This document shows, in pieces, positions 1-9,693 of a DNA stretch of 64,000 bases. The translations under genes were made by a program, and so were the position numbers. The stretch lies in assembly GCF_001715975.1 (NCBI RefSeq), contig NZ_MARB01000022.1:1-64000 (forward strand), read 5' to 3'. The notes under the pieces were generated by a model. It was not told where the DNA came from, ran no database searches, and saw only the letters and a list, made by a program, of their open reading frames with translations. Source of the stretch: Candidatus Thiodiazotropha endolucinida. GTDB lineage: Bacteria > Pseudomonadota > Gammaproteobacteria > Chromatiales > Chromatiaceae. How positions within the stretch are numbered: position 1 is the first letter of the stretch; every line of letters starts with the position of its first letter.

Positions 1-644
1 TCACCCCGATACAGAAGTTGGCTCAGACCGCTTAACAGTGACTACTTTTGAGTCCCATTATTAATGGGGGGATTACCGCCGGAGATGGAAAAAACAGTTA
101 TATATGATCACAGCCAGTGAGTCCGTAGCAGCACAAGACAATGGCATCGAGTCGGTGAAGAAAAATGCACCAGGTACAAAGATCGACGACTTATCTTAAT
201 AGTGGTGTGGCAGTAGCTCAGTGCACCACTTAGTTGAGTGGCCCACAAAAGGCCGGGATTACCACTGGACGCCAGATTTACACGAATACTTGAAAATAGG
301 GGGTCAATTTACAGTTTTATTCACATAAATACTTGGACGTCCACCCTTATGGGGGATTACCGAGGTTTAGATTATAACATTTAACATAATATACATTATG
401 CATATTAGTAACATGCACTAGAGGTTAGGTGGCGGGCAGTATTAAATTAATGACAAATAACATTAATATTATTCCTTAATATACTGTTATATATGTTATT
501 TAGATTTATAACTATTAAGTACTTTAAATTGGATATGTGTGCCCATTTCCTCTTATCACTAAAAACTCCAACTCCACTACATCGATGCTTTTTTCCACGG
601 TCAAGGTGGACTGGGTATAAAGATTCAATTCTCCTGTACCAGCC
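1..644. other. AT-rich stretch, no gene seen
   Basis: I find no convincing coding region, tRNA or rRNA here. The motif GGGGGATTACC or close variants recurs (around 66, 256 and 353), always in non-coding context. The stretch is strongly AT-rich from about 360 to 540. It may be eroded intergenic DNA. Confidence 0.5.
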
Positions 645-1076
645 TTAATGACAATCAGCCATCAACAATCGATAGGTCTTATGGGGTATTAGCTGTCTAA
701 TTTGTCTTAAAAACTGTTTATCTAATCGTTGGCTCATCACATAACGGCGGTTTTTTTGTAATGCCCGCTTGTGTAATTGTGATATTCGGCCTTTAGATAT
801 TTTAAGCGGATTGGCGAGATCACCAAAAGCAACGCCATGGAAATAGTGGTTGCGAATGATGAGACGCTCTCGCTCAGGTAAGTTAACGACAAGAATGCCC
901 AAATGGATTGCGAGTGTCTTTTCAACTTCACCATTGAAGAGTTCGTCTGCCTCCACCTCTTCATTCAGTAGGGTACCCGTATCTTCCAACATGAAGCTCA
1001 ATGCCAGTTCGATCGTTAAGCCATCCATGTCGGTGAAGTGATCTTCGCCAGGTAGTGATTTGTTTAGGCTATCCAT
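645..1076 (-). CDS. FliA-type sigma factor fragment (region 4 only)
   Basis: This 143-residue protein carries a clear sigma-70 region 4 helix-turn-helix. NLPERERLIIRNHYF is followed by KISKGRISQLHKRAL (about residues 64-110), which closely follows the C-terminal domain of flagellar sigma-28 (FliA). A complete FliA is about 240 residues with regions 2 and 3, which bind core RNA polymerase and the -10 element. They are absent, and the DNA upstream on this strand is non-coding. It may be the surviving 3' part of a decayed fliA paralogue or a free-standing region 4 DNA-binding protein. The C-terminal 35 residues beyond the HTH match nothing I recognise. The Shine-Dalgarno sequence is poor, and no flagellar gene lies nearby in this window. 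Confidence 0.55.
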   Translation of the reverse strand: MDSLNKSLPGEDHFTDMDGLTIELALSFMLEDTGTLLNEEVEADELFNGEVEKTLAIHLGILVVNLPERERLIIRNHYFHGVAFGDLANPLKISKGRISQLHKRALQKNRRYVMSQRLDKQFLRQIRQLIPHKTYRLLMADCH

Positions 1077-1435
1077 TGATAATACCTATATTACTTCTGA
1101 CGGCATGCGTATAGATTTTTGATTTCACCTACACATCTTGGTTGAGATTATTTAGAGTTATTCTAATTATTAATCTAAAACACTTAATGAGGACTAAGTA
1201 GTTATTGCTAAGTTAAACATCAGTATGATGCTCTCACAGAGATTTTTATTTAACTCATACGTATCCATCTATCTTTGCTGTTTCGTCATAATTAATCTCG
1301 CATTGAGAATTAGAAAAATTCTAAATTATCTATAAAACCTTTGACGTTTAAGTACGACGCTTGACATAGGAGATAAAATCGCAGACTCTCCTCTCCTCCG
1401 TTGTATATAGTGGCCAAACAAAACTCACCTTGTAC
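1077..1435. other. intergenic, no gene seen
   Basis: AT-rich spacer between two divergently oriented ORFs. I see no ORF with coding character, no RNA gene and no clear promoter. Confidence 0.4.
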
Positions 1436-1696
1436 ATGTCAGTTTCAAAAGATACGATCAGATCATTTTGCAAGGAAAATTATATTAATCCTGCCCGCTC
1501 TCGCGGTGATTCTCACATCACAATCAGAATAGCAGAAGTCGCGAGGGCCTTTGGTCTTGAGCCGGATAGCCATGTCATTTGCGATGCTGTGTGGTCGACC
1601 GAGTTCGAAATGGAGAATAATCTCTTCAGAGTATCCAACAGCTGTCTGAGAAACAGTAAAGTATCTAATATGGTTTTTAGAGTGTTACCTGAATAG
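1436..1696 (+). CDS. small hypothetical protein
   Basis: An 86-residue product when read from the ATG at 1436; a TTG six bases upstream is also open. The composition looks protein-like: R-x-R-GDSHITIRIAEVARAFGLEPDSHVICDAVWS resembles small winged-helix-type domains found beside or at the end of nucleic-acid-binding proteins. I cannot name the family. There is no good Shine-Dalgarno sequence, signal peptide or membrane segment. Its neighbours (a sigma fragment and a broken HDOD gene) suggest an eroded region, so it could be a remnant. Confidence 0.4.
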   Translation: MSVSKDTIRSFCKENYINPARSRGDSHITIRIAEVARAFGLEPDSHVICDAVWSTEFEMENNLFRVSNSCLRNSKVSNMVFRVLPE

Positions 1697-2044
1697 ATAA
1701 GGGATGTACCGCAAGGTAAGTACTAATAATTCTTAATCTATCGATGATTATGCAAGTAACACCCGAAAGCGTGACGAACATCAAAGTATTACTGAGTTAA
1801 GGGAATAAAAGTTGCCGTAACGAGATAATAGTGTGAACCAGTTCAAATTTATCTCACAAAATATCAAATTGGCGATGATTTCTTTGTGTGAATAATTGTT
1901 AAATTGCATGCCTAAATCGGAGTACAAATAACTCATCCTAAGGATAAGGAATCACAACTGAAGTGATAATTAATAAACGACCTGGATAATTACAATACCG
2001 TTGGCTATCTCAGCCCCGGTCAATGATTAGGATGTGTTTTTGCT
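1697..2044. other. intergenic, no gene seen
   Basis: AT-rich spacer upstream of the HDOD gene. No ORF, hairpin-plus-T-run or RNA gene was recognised. Confidence 0.4.
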
Positions 2045-2894
2045 GTGTCCCCGAATGAACTTGTTGAAGATATTGATCAACTGGTATCACTTCCTGAAGT
2101 ATTTATTCAGGTGAACCAGTTAATGGAGCAGCCTCACTGCTCTTCTACCAAACTTGCTGAAATCATCTCTACCGACGTTGATATATCCGCCAGGTTGCTA
2201 AGACTGGTCAACAGCCCGTTTTATGGTCTGAGATCCAAAGTCGACACCATCTCCAGGGCAGTCACCATCGCCGGCATCCACGAACTGCGTAACCTTGTAT
2301 TGGCAACAATCGCAATCAGAGCTTTTACCGGTATCCCGGAGAAACTGGTCAACATGGACGATTTTTGGCGCCATGCCGTCACAACCGGTGTCCTCTCGCA
2401 GATGTTGGCATGCGCTACACAGTGAACGGCTTTTTGTTGCCGGTATGCTTCACGATGTGGGACGGCTGGTGATCTATCTGACCCTCCCCGATAAAGCGAT
2501 GGATATTCTGGAGATTACAGGTGGCGATGATTGGATTCTTGCCGAGATCGAAGACCAAGTCCTTGGATTCAATCATATGGATGTGGGCGCCGCACTGATG
2601 CAATCCTGGCATCTGCCTGAAAACCTGATATCAGTCGCTAAAAACCACCATCGTCCTTCACATGCAACCGAGCCGGAAATGGATGTGGCCATAGTTCATA
2701 TTGCCCTGGCTGTCGCTCGTGGCGAGATGTCAGGGTTCTCAGTTGAGGAGATGTTCTGGGCCATCGAACCAATCGTTTGGGACGCCACCGGACTAACCCC
2801 TGAACAAATATCACCACTTATCGATGACATGCTGAGCAAGTCACTCGAAGTCATGGGGGTGATCTTGGCGCCAACAAAACAAAAGCGGGCTTAG
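2045..2894 (+). pseudogene. HDOD-domain protein, frameshifted
   Basis: HDOD proteins are HD-related signalling domains without cyclic nucleotide phosphodiesterase activity, common in gammaproteobacterial motility and c-di-GMP networks. The first frame (GTG at 2045 to TGA at 2425) gives the N-terminal half: LPEVFIQVNQLMEQP and DVDISARLLRLVNSPFYGL. The second half continues one base out of phase from about 2410 to 2894: SERLFVAGMLHDVGRL, LGFNHMDVGAALMQSW and NHHRPSHA. Joined, they make a full-length single HDOD protein of about 280 residues. The shift lies between about 2405 and 2423 and is equivalent to one extra or two missing bases. It may be genuine decay or a sequencing error; no long homopolymer marks the site. 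Confidence 0.8.
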
Positions 2895-3357
2895 GTCGTT
2901 CAGAGCAGCTTGATTGTCATTCCGGCAGGTTGAGATTTTTACATAGCGTTATTCGAATTCGCCGATTTCCATCAACCTTTCAGGGAACACTAATAAGGTG
3001 TTATTTACCAATCGTAATTGAAACTTAACCTGAATTATTCGGATGTATAAAAACACGGAGGTGTTAACCATCGATAGATAAATTGACCGTTATTGAGAGA
3101 AAAATTATGCGCCACTTATCGCGCTTCATTCAAATACTAATAAAAATGGCCGCCGCCTCCGGCAAAGGTGGAAGTACCGCCCTCCCCTATGGTGATAGCC
3201 TTTACATAAAAAACAGCACCGACAGAAATGAGAGGGTAGTGCGGTCAAGATCTACCCGCTCATCCAGGGTCTTCAGTAGAACCTATATTTCCGGAATAGA
3301 ATCACGACGATCCTCTTTGACCTGGAAAGACTGCAGATAAAACAGTAGGAACCAGGT
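2895..3357. other. intergenic upstream of the diguanylate cyclase
   Basis: No gene I would defend. An open frame at 3083-3340 encodes a Ser/Arg-rich peptide with no domain and low complexity, and I do not call it. The region probably carries the promoter of the diguanylate cyclase, but no consensus promoter stands out. Confidence 0.4.
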
Positions 3358-4986
3358 ATGGATCAAGAAAGTGATTCCAAGTCAGAGTGGAGTAATGATT
3401 TCTCTATGAAAAGAGCCCTGCTCGTTTCCTTTTTGCAGGTTTTCATACCAATCTCTGTGTTGTTTTGCGGTATTTTCTATATTTTCTCCAACCAGACGCA
3501 AAAATATGAGCTGCAGACAATCAAGATCCGCGAAGAATCTGCCCTGAAGAGTGCAAGTGCGCTGACATCCACGTTGTTTAAACAAAAGTTATCAGATCTG
3601 TTGGTATTGGCCGAAGGCGAGATAATGAGACAATACCTTCACAATGACAATATACAGACCTGGACACAGGTGACCCGGGAGTTTTCACTCTTAGCCAGGC
3701 GCAAGCCAAAGTATGTGCAAATTCGCCTGATGGATACCGATGGCAAGGAAATCGTTAGGGTAAACAACAAAAATGATGGACCAAATATCGTGCCAAAGTC
3801 CCAACTTCAGGACAAGAGTGACCGCTACTATTTTAAAGAGGCGATTACATTCAGCCAGGGTGATATTTATATTTCACCCTTGGACCTGAATATGGAACAG
3901 GGTGTCGTCGAAGAACCGATTGTGCCTACCATCCGGTTCGCCACGCCAGTCTACGATGGCTACGGAACAAAACGCGGGATTCTGATTATCAATTACACAC
4001 CTGCTGAACTGCTCGATAAGATTGAAGATACATTCAATACCCTGGCAGGTGACACAATCATGCTCAACAGTAATGGATATTGGCTGATGGGTGTGGATGA
4101 TAAAAAACTTTGGGGTTTCATGTACGGCAGTGAAGAGACCTTCTCCTCTGAGCAACCAGAAGTCTGGAAAGCCATAGAAAAAAATATAAATGGCTCAGTC
4201 ACCACAGATACCGGACTATACATCTTCCAGAGAGCCTACCCATTGAATCGTGCCGGTCTTGGATCAGTTGAGAATATTCAGTTACGTTCTGATGCAGATC
4301 AACCACATAGGCAGGATCTTTACTGGATCTATGTATCCCATATCTCAAAGGAGCTCCTTGATGACCTCTCTTCAATACCCATATATATTTCGACGATCAT
4401 CTACCTATTGCAATTCATTGCTATCGGACTTATCAGCGGAGTATTCGCAAAAAAAGCAGTAAAGAAGAAATTTGCTTCCATCAAATTGCAACAACACGCC
4501 ACTACGGACGAGTTGACGGGACTCTCCAACCGCCGCGAGTTGCATAAGACCGCAGAAATGGAGTTTAAGCGTGCATACAGATTCAACCGCGATTACTCGA
4601 TCCTCATGATCGATCTGGACAATTTCAAGGAAATCAATGACTCGTACGGCCACAGCATGGGTGACGAAGTGCTGAAGCATAACGCAAATATCTGTCTCAA
4701 TTCGACCAGAACGGAAGACCTGCTGGCTCGATATGGTGGTGAAGAGTTTGTCATGCTGCTGCCAGAGACCAATATAGAGGGCGCCCGTCAGTTGGCTGAA
4801 CGGATTTGCCAGGATGTCAGGGAACAACCGTTCGATTCCGGTCGTGGTCCAATCGCCATAACCGTAAGTATAGGCGTCAGCGAAATAGATCCTGACGACA
4901 TCAGCTATTCCAATATCCTGGAACGAGCAGACGGTGCACTCTATCAAGCTAAGCGAGAAGGTAGAAACAGGGTCGCCACTATGTAG
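3358..4986 (+). CDS. membrane diguanylate cyclase with periplasmic Cache-like sensor
   Basis: This 542-residue inner-membrane protein should make cyclic di-GMP from two GTP. A first membrane helix (about residues 20-43, LLVSFLQVFIPISVLFCGIF) and a second (about 345-367) bracket a roughly 300-residue periplasmic domain of double-Cache type that would bind a small ligand. The C-terminal GGDEF domain (about 380-542) has the active-site motif GGEEF at 460-464. An inhibitory RxxD site (RTED) lies five residues before it, so product inhibition is expected. TDELTGLSNRRELH marks the domain start. It is monocistronic with AT-rich spacers on both sides. Ligand and output are unknown. Confidence 0.9.
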   Translation: MDQESDSKSEWSNDFSMKRALLVSFLQVFIPISVLFCGIFYIFSNQTQKYELQTIKIREESALKSASALTSTLFKQKLSDLLVLAEGEIMRQYLHNDNIQTWTQVTREFSLLARRKPKYVQIRLMDTDGKEIVRVNNKNDGPNIVPKSQLQDKSDRYYFKEAITFSQGDIYISPLDLNMEQGVVEEPIVPTIRFATPVYDGYGTKRGILIINYTPAELLDKIEDTFNTLAGDTIMLNSNGYWLMGVDDKKLWGFMYGSEETFSSEQPEVWKAIEKNINGSVTTDTGLYIFQRAYPLNRAGLGSVENIQLRSDADQPHRQDLYWIYVSHISKELLDDLSSIPIYISTIIYLLQFIAIGLISGVFAKKAVKKKFASIKLQQHATTDELTGLSNRRELHKTAEMEFKRAYRFNRDYSILMIDLDNFKEINDSYGHSMGDEVLKHNANICLNSTRTEDLLARYGGEEFVMLLPETNIEGARQLAERICQDVREQPFDSGRGPIAITVSIGVSEIDPDDISYSNILERADGALYQAKREGRNRVATM

Positions 4987-5463
4987 ATCAATATGACGCA
5001 TATAGTCAGTGCTCCGCTAACAGAATTCACCCTATTCTCAAATAAATTAAATATCTCCTCTAATACAATTAGTAATATATTTCTTTGGTAGTTTTATCCT
5101 TGTAAAATAGAGCTATTCCACATCTATTAATAAGCATTAATTTAGATGTATATCATATTGTTATTAAACAATAATTATATAGTGCTTGGCTCTTAAGTTT
5201 CTGCAAATAGAGCAGGCTTTATATCTTCCGTTTTCCTATTCAACAACACTACACCTGAACAGCCTTCTGAAAGACACCTGATGTTTGCTGTACCGACTTA
5301 CTTTGCAGGCAAAAAATCATCTCGGAATTGGCAATGAGTCAAACGCTATCTTTCCTCATAAAAAACCAAACAAAAAACTAAACTTTTTCTGACCGGTGCC
5401 GTTATTTTGAGCATCGAAAAATGTCAGAAGGAGTGGCATGCGTCTATCCCCGGAGGATCCACG
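4987..5463. other. intergenic, no gene seen
   Basis: AT-rich spacer (4987-5400) between two c-di-GMP genes. The reading frame of the downstream gene is open from a TTG at 5407, but the GTG at 5464 has a perfect GGAGG seven bases upstream, so I treat 5407-5463 as leader. Confidence 0.5.
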
Positions 5464-7995
5464 GTGACCCCAGCCACAACAGAGTCCAAAGCCGACCTTC
5501 AGAGCGGGTTTGCCTCAGCACTTGAGTCCTTACGCAAATACACCCTGATCGCCATCGTTGCCTGGACACTGATGATTGCCGGCATTTTCACATGGACAAT
5601 TTACGATCAGAGAAACCGGGAGTTTGCCACTGCGCTCGGGGTCGCCAGGGCCTATTTCCAAAAGGATCAGTCAGTACGTCAGTGGGGCGCCACTCAGGGT
5701 GGTGTCTACGTGAAGATTTCCGAACACACACAACCCAATCCTCACCTGAAAAACCTGCCGCATCGGGATGTAACCACTGATGCCGACCAGAAACTCACAC
5801 TGATGAACCCGGCCTATATGATCCGGCAGATCAATGAGCGCTTCAGCCGGATGCACAACGACTATATCCACATTACCAGTCTGAACCCGTTACATGATGA
5901 GAACGAGCCAGACGATTGGGAACGTTCAATCCTCAAAACCTTTACCAAGGAATCAGATGAGTTTGCGCAAATTGTCGGTTTCCGCGGACAACCCTCTCTA
6001 CGCATGATGCGACCCATGGTTACCAAACAGCGATGTCTGAAGTGTCATGAACAGCACGGTTACAAGGTGGGCGATATCCGTGGTGGCGTCTCCATCGCCA
6101 TACCTATGGCGCCCTATCGCAGGGATAGCAGCGAACAACTGCTGCTGATCGGCACAACGCACGGCGGTATATGGGTATGCGGTCTGCTGGGTATCGGTTT
6201 CTATACCCGGCGGGCGCGCCGACACTTGGAAGACCGCCAGCAGTCGATACAATCCCTCGCCAAGGCAAACAGCTACAACCGTTCCGTCATCGGAGCGCTG
6301 GGTGAGGGCCTGTTGGGCTTCGACGCAATGGGTCGTCTGACCTTCCTCAATCCTGCGGCTGTGCACTTATTGGGCTGGAAGGAGCATGAGCTACTGGGCA
6401 AGTCTATTCATGGGTTTATTCACTATCTGAAGGACAACGGCGAGCCTTGTCGAGAGGATGAGTGTCCCATGCTGGGGGTACTGCATAGCGGAGAGTCTCA
6501 TTCGAGCCGGGACGATCAGTTCATGAACCGTGACCGGATCGCCCTGCCCATCTCTTATATCGCCACTCCCCTCTTTGAGCAGACCCGCGTGGTGGGTGGT
6601 GTGGTGGCCTTTCAGGACATTAGCGAACAAAAGCAGAGCCTGCAGCGTATTGAATACCTGGCCCATCACGACAGCCTCACCGATCTGCCCAATCGGGTTG
6701 CTTTCCTGGAGGCAGTGGACAACGCCCTGGCCAATGCGCGGCGTTACGGCCACGGTCTCGCCCTGCTCTTCCTCGACCTGGATAACTTCGGTGTGATCAA
6801 CGATAGTGCCGGACACACCACCGGAGACGAGCTGCTGAGACAGGTGGCGAAACGTCTGCGTCATGAGATACGTCAACCGGACTTAGTGGCACGTCAAGGC
6901 GGTGATGAATTTCTGATTCTTATGGTACCGGTAATCAAGGAAAAGGAGAAAGAGGATATCACCAGACAACTGGCCCTGAATGCCACAGGACTGGCCCAGC
7001 GTGTACTTGACGTCATGCATGACCCTTTCCTTGTGGAAGGCAGCACTTACTATATCAAGGCCAGTATCGGCATCAGCCTGTTTCCGGAGGATGCCAATGA
7101 TAGAGTGGAATTGTTGAAAAACGCTGATGCGGCCATGTATACCGCCAAGGGAGACGGCCGGGACACCTATGCATTGTATGCCGGCGATCTTGCCCAGCGT
7201 ATTCAACACCGCCATATGCTGGAGACAGGGCTCAACCAAGCCTTGATCAAACAGGAGTTCCGCCTGGTATACCAGCCTATTGTGGACCTTAACGATGGAA
7301 AGATACTGGCAGTTGAGGCCTTGTTGAGGCTGAGATCGGCCACGCTGGGGGATGTATCGCCGGTAGAGTTCATACCGGTGGCGGAAGAGTGCGGCCTGAT
7401 TCTTCCCATCGGCCGTTGGGTTTTGCAAACCGCCTGTCGACAGATGGCTCAGTGGTTCGGCATGGGGATGGAACTTAGGGTTGCAGTCAATCTGTCGACC
7501 CTGCAACTGCAGCGTGAGGATCTGGAAAGCAGCGTACTGCAGGCCCTGGAGGATGCACAAATCCCCGCTTCGATGCTTGTTCTCGAAATCACCGAGGGGG
7601 CCACACTGCACGCCTCCCCCGTTGTTATCGAACGACTGCAACGACTTCATGACCTGGGTATCGGGTTAAGTCTGGATGACTTCGGCACCGGCTACTCCTC
7701 CCTCAGCCGTCTGAAGAACCTGCCGGTGGATACCCTGAAGATCGATAAATCCTTCGTCGACGGCGTTGTAACCGAACAGGACGATGAACAGATCGTACTG
7801 ACTACCATTGAGCTCGCCAAGAACCTCAACAAACGAGCCCTGGCCGAGGGAATCGAGAGCCGTGAACAGTGGCAATGTCTGTTACGCAACGGCTGTCAAC
7901 GAGGACAGGGTTACTTCTTTAGCCGTCCGGTGGAAGCGGTGGTCATCGAAGAGCTGGTGCGTAACGGTGGTCATTGGAATCAAATCCCGTCGTAG
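5464..7995 (+). CDS. DUF3365-PAS-GGDEF-EAL haem-sensing c-di-GMP enzyme
   Basis: From the GTG at 5464 (GGAGG at 5452-5456) the product has 843 residues. In order: a membrane helix (LIAIVAWTLMIAGIFTW); a periplasmic DUF3365 (Tll0287-like) domain with a c-type haem motif CLKCH at residues 191-195; a second membrane helix; a PAS domain (SVIGALGEGLLGFDAMGRL onward); a GGDEF domain with intact GGDEF at 479-483 and an RQPD inhibitory site; and an EAL domain with EALLRL from residue 618, DDFGTGYSS and LKIDKSF. Both catalytic signatures look complete, so it could synthesise and degrade c-di-GMP. The haem domain suggests redox or gas sensing outside the membrane. The longer TTG-5407 start is the alternative. 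Confidence 0.92.
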   Translation: MTPATTESKADLQSGFASALESLRKYTLIAIVAWTLMIAGIFTWTIYDQRNREFATALGVARAYFQKDQSVRQWGATQGGVYVKISEHTQPNPHLKNLPHRDVTTDADQKLTLMNPAYMIRQINERFSRMHNDYIHITSLNPLHDENEPDDWERSILKTFTKESDEFAQIVGFRGQPSLRMMRPMVTKQRCLKCHEQHGYKVGDIRGGVSIAIPMAPYRRDSSEQLLLIGTTHGGIWVCGLLGIGFYTRRARRHLEDRQQSIQSLAKANSYNRSVIGALGEGLLGFDAMGRLTFLNPAAVHLLGWKEHELLGKSIHGFIHYLKDNGEPCREDECPMLGVLHSGESHSSRDDQFMNRDRIALPISYIATPLFEQTRVVGGVVAFQDISEQKQSLQRIEYLAHHDSLTDLPNRVAFLEAVDNALANARRYGHGLALLFLDLDNFGVINDSAGHTTGDELLRQVAKRLRHEIRQPDLVARQGGDEFLILMVPVIKEKEKEDITRQLALNATGLAQRVLDVMHDPFLVEGSTYYIKASIGISLFPEDANDRVELLKNADAAMYTAKGDGRDTYALYAGDLAQRIQHRHMLETGLNQALIKQEFRLVYQPIVDLNDGKILAVEALLRLRSATLGDVSPVEFIPVAEECGLILPIGRWVLQTACRQMAQWFGMGMELRVAVNLSTLQLQREDLESSVLQALEDAQIPASMLVLEITEGATLHASPVVIERLQRLHDLGIGLSLDDFGTGYSSLSRLKNLPVDTLKIDKSFVDGVVTEQDDEQIVLTTIELAKNLNKRALAEGIESREQWQCLLRNGCQRGQGYFFSRPVEAVVIEELVRNGGHWNQIPS

Positions 7996-8029
7996 AAAAA
8001 ACCTGTTCATTGCAAGTATGGTGCGGTCT

Positions 8030-9115
8030 TTACAGGTCCGGACAGGGTTCACCACGATCGATACGCGTCGTATTCACTACCGGAATATCCAATCGATTTT
8101 CGCTATAAGCCTTTAGATTGGATGGCGCGTAATTGCACTTTGCCAGATGCATGCGATCCAGCACCGATTGATGCAGCACCTCGCCATCGTTCACATGATT
8201 GCCGATCTGTCGTTCGAATGGTCCCATCACGCGATAGGGAATGGTCATCGAGTCGTTCAGCACGGAGTTGAAACATGGCCGGAAATGGTCAAGATAGTCA
8301 TGATCACATTCAAGGCCCAACGCCTCCGACTTTTCAACCACCCAGTGGAGAGCCTCATTGGCCAGACCATCGGGAGAGTAGCTACCGCCCACATTGCTGT
8401 GCACACCGGCAAACCAGGCCTGTTGCACCTCACCCTGCCAAGATAAAGGACGTTTCCATATCGAAGGCTTGAATGGTTTACGACGTTCATCGATCGATAT
8501 CGCATGTATGGCATTTTCTATGTTCGGATTGAGCTCAATATCGTGATATTGATATTTTTTCCTGTTGAAAATCTGTCCAATCACTCCAGGAGCGCCAAGT
8601 GCACCGACGGTATCCCACACCCCGACTAGTTTTATCGGCGGGCATGGGCGTACGTTTTCTACATTATGAAACGCCTTTTCCCACTCCGCCGAGTCGGGAC
8701 CTTTGCTTTTTTCATAACAGAGGTACATTTCCGGTACATAATAGTCGTCGTCTTTTTCGATCAGGCCGATCAGGTTCATAAAACCGGCAAGACTTCTTAC
8801 CGTAAATGCGCCACGACTGAAGCCAAAGAGATAGAGCTCATCGCCGGGTTCGTAATTGTAGACGATGAATCGGTACATGTTGCGGATATTCTCTTCCATG
8901 CCCTTGCCGAAAGCCCCGCCGGTAACCTTATCCAGAGGTCCGTTGGTTCCCACCCCTTCATGGTAATAGACTATCTGTGATGTGCCGTCACCGGCCTTTG
9001 GTTTTATGGCGCGTGCAATTTTGGTTACATTGGTTGGATGACGCCGTCCTGTCTTTTTGTCCAGCTGATCTCTGATGTTCCAGGTGCCATCTGCGCAGAT
9101 TATGATCCTTTTCAT
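8030..9115 (-). CDS. DUF2235 alpha/beta-hydrolase
   Basis: The 361-residue product starts MKRIIICADGTWN, the usual opening of DUF2235 proteins. The nucleophile elbow GFSRGAFTVRSLAGF lies at about residues 97-111, followed by VGVWDTVGALG and WFAGVHSNVGGSY, the conserved Asp and His blocks. The family is an alpha/beta hydrolase group related to type VI phospholipase effectors (Tle1). Many members are stand-alone cytosolic proteins, as here: no signal peptide, no vgrG or immunity partner next to it. It converges on the GGDEF-EAL gene and stands alone, so the substrate is unknown. Confidence 0.88.
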   Translation of the reverse strand: MKRIIICADGTWNIRDQLDKKTGRRHPTNVTKIARAIKPKAGDGTSQIVYYHEGVGTNGPLDKVTGGAFGKGMEENIRNMYRFIVYNYEPGDELYLFGFSRGAFTVRSLAGFMNLIGLIEKDDDYYVPEMYLCYEKSKGPDSAEWEKAFHNVENVRPCPPIKLVGVWDTVGALGAPGVIGQIFNRKKYQYHDIELNPNIENAIHAISIDERRKPFKPSIWKRPLSWQGEVQQAWFAGVHSNVGGSYSPDGLANEALHWVVEKSEALGLECDHDYLDHFRPCFNSVLNDSMTIPYRVMGPFERQIGNHVNDGEVLHQSVLDRMHLAKCNYAPSNLKAYSENRLDIPVVNTTRIDRGEPCPDL

Positions 9116-9302
9116 TTGTTTCCGACTCTTTTTAGTCTATGTGATTGAATAGCGATTCCTGACAATTGATCTCTCTCAAACGGGTCCAGAAATTTATATC
9201 GCTGCCTGTTACACCATATTGAAATCGTGAGGTAAGTGTAGTGATCATGCGATGATTTTTGCAACGCCCTTCCATGTCGGTGCTCTTGTACTGGATCGGC
9301 AC

Positions 9303-9330
9303 TGAAAAACGGCAGCCGGTTGGCTGCCGT
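9303..9330 (-). terminator. rho-independent terminator of the sulfur-globule-like gene
   Basis: ACGGCAGCC (9309-9317) and GGCTGCCGT (9322-9330) form a perfect 9-bp stem with a GGTT loop. Read on the minus strand it is followed directly by TTTTT, 43 bp past the stop codon of the gene at 9373. A dedicated strong terminator fits a highly expressed single gene. Confidence 0.85.
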
Positions 9331-9372
9331 CTCAACAGGAATGAGGGTTTTACGCCGGCTTAAGTCAGATCC

Positions 9373-9693
9373 CTATTTTTCTGTGCTCCCGGACGGTGTG
9401 GCGGGTGCAGCCGGGGCGGCATAAGGATAGCCGTACCCATAGTATGGGTAGCCATACGGGCCGCCCCACCAGGGACCATAGTAGTCGCGATATCTGTTCC
9501 ACCCCCGACCATAACCGGAACCGCGGGCGCTGCCACTGAAGCCGAAATTGAAATAGCCGTCTCCCCATCCATCACCGAACCAGTTATCATCCCAGCCACG
9601 ATGGCCCCAGCCAGGTCCGCCCCACCAAGCGAAAGCAGTGGTGGACGTCGCGATTAATGTAGCCGTGATTGCAGCTTGTGCTAGCTTTTTCAT
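9373..9693 (-). CDS. sulfur globule protein-like secreted Gly/Tyr/Trp-rich protein
   Basis: A 106-residue protein from the ATG at 9693, chosen because AGGAGA precedes it by five bases; the frame is open further upstream without such a signal. A signal peptide (MKKLAQAAITATLIATSTTAFA) is followed by a low-complexity mature part rich in Gly, Trp, Tyr and Pro, such as GPYGYPYYGYGYPY, ending in APAAPATPSGS. This is the design of the Sgp/CV1 structural proteins that coat periplasmic sulfur globules in purple and colourless sulfur bacteria. The short sequence gives no catalytic motif, so the call rests on composition, secretion and size. A generic Gly/Tyr-rich surface protein is the alternative. 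Confidence 0.7.
   Translation of the reverse strand: MKKLAQAAITATLIATSTTAFAWWGGPGWGHRGWDDNWFGDGWGDGYFNFGFSGSARGSGYGRGWNRYRDYYGPWWGGPYGYPYYGYGYPYAAPAAPATPSGSTEK

Noticed and set aside
3083-3340. Open frame upstream of the diguanylate cyclase
   Set aside because: Ser/Arg-rich low-complexity product with no domain and no conserved look; probably leader sequence.
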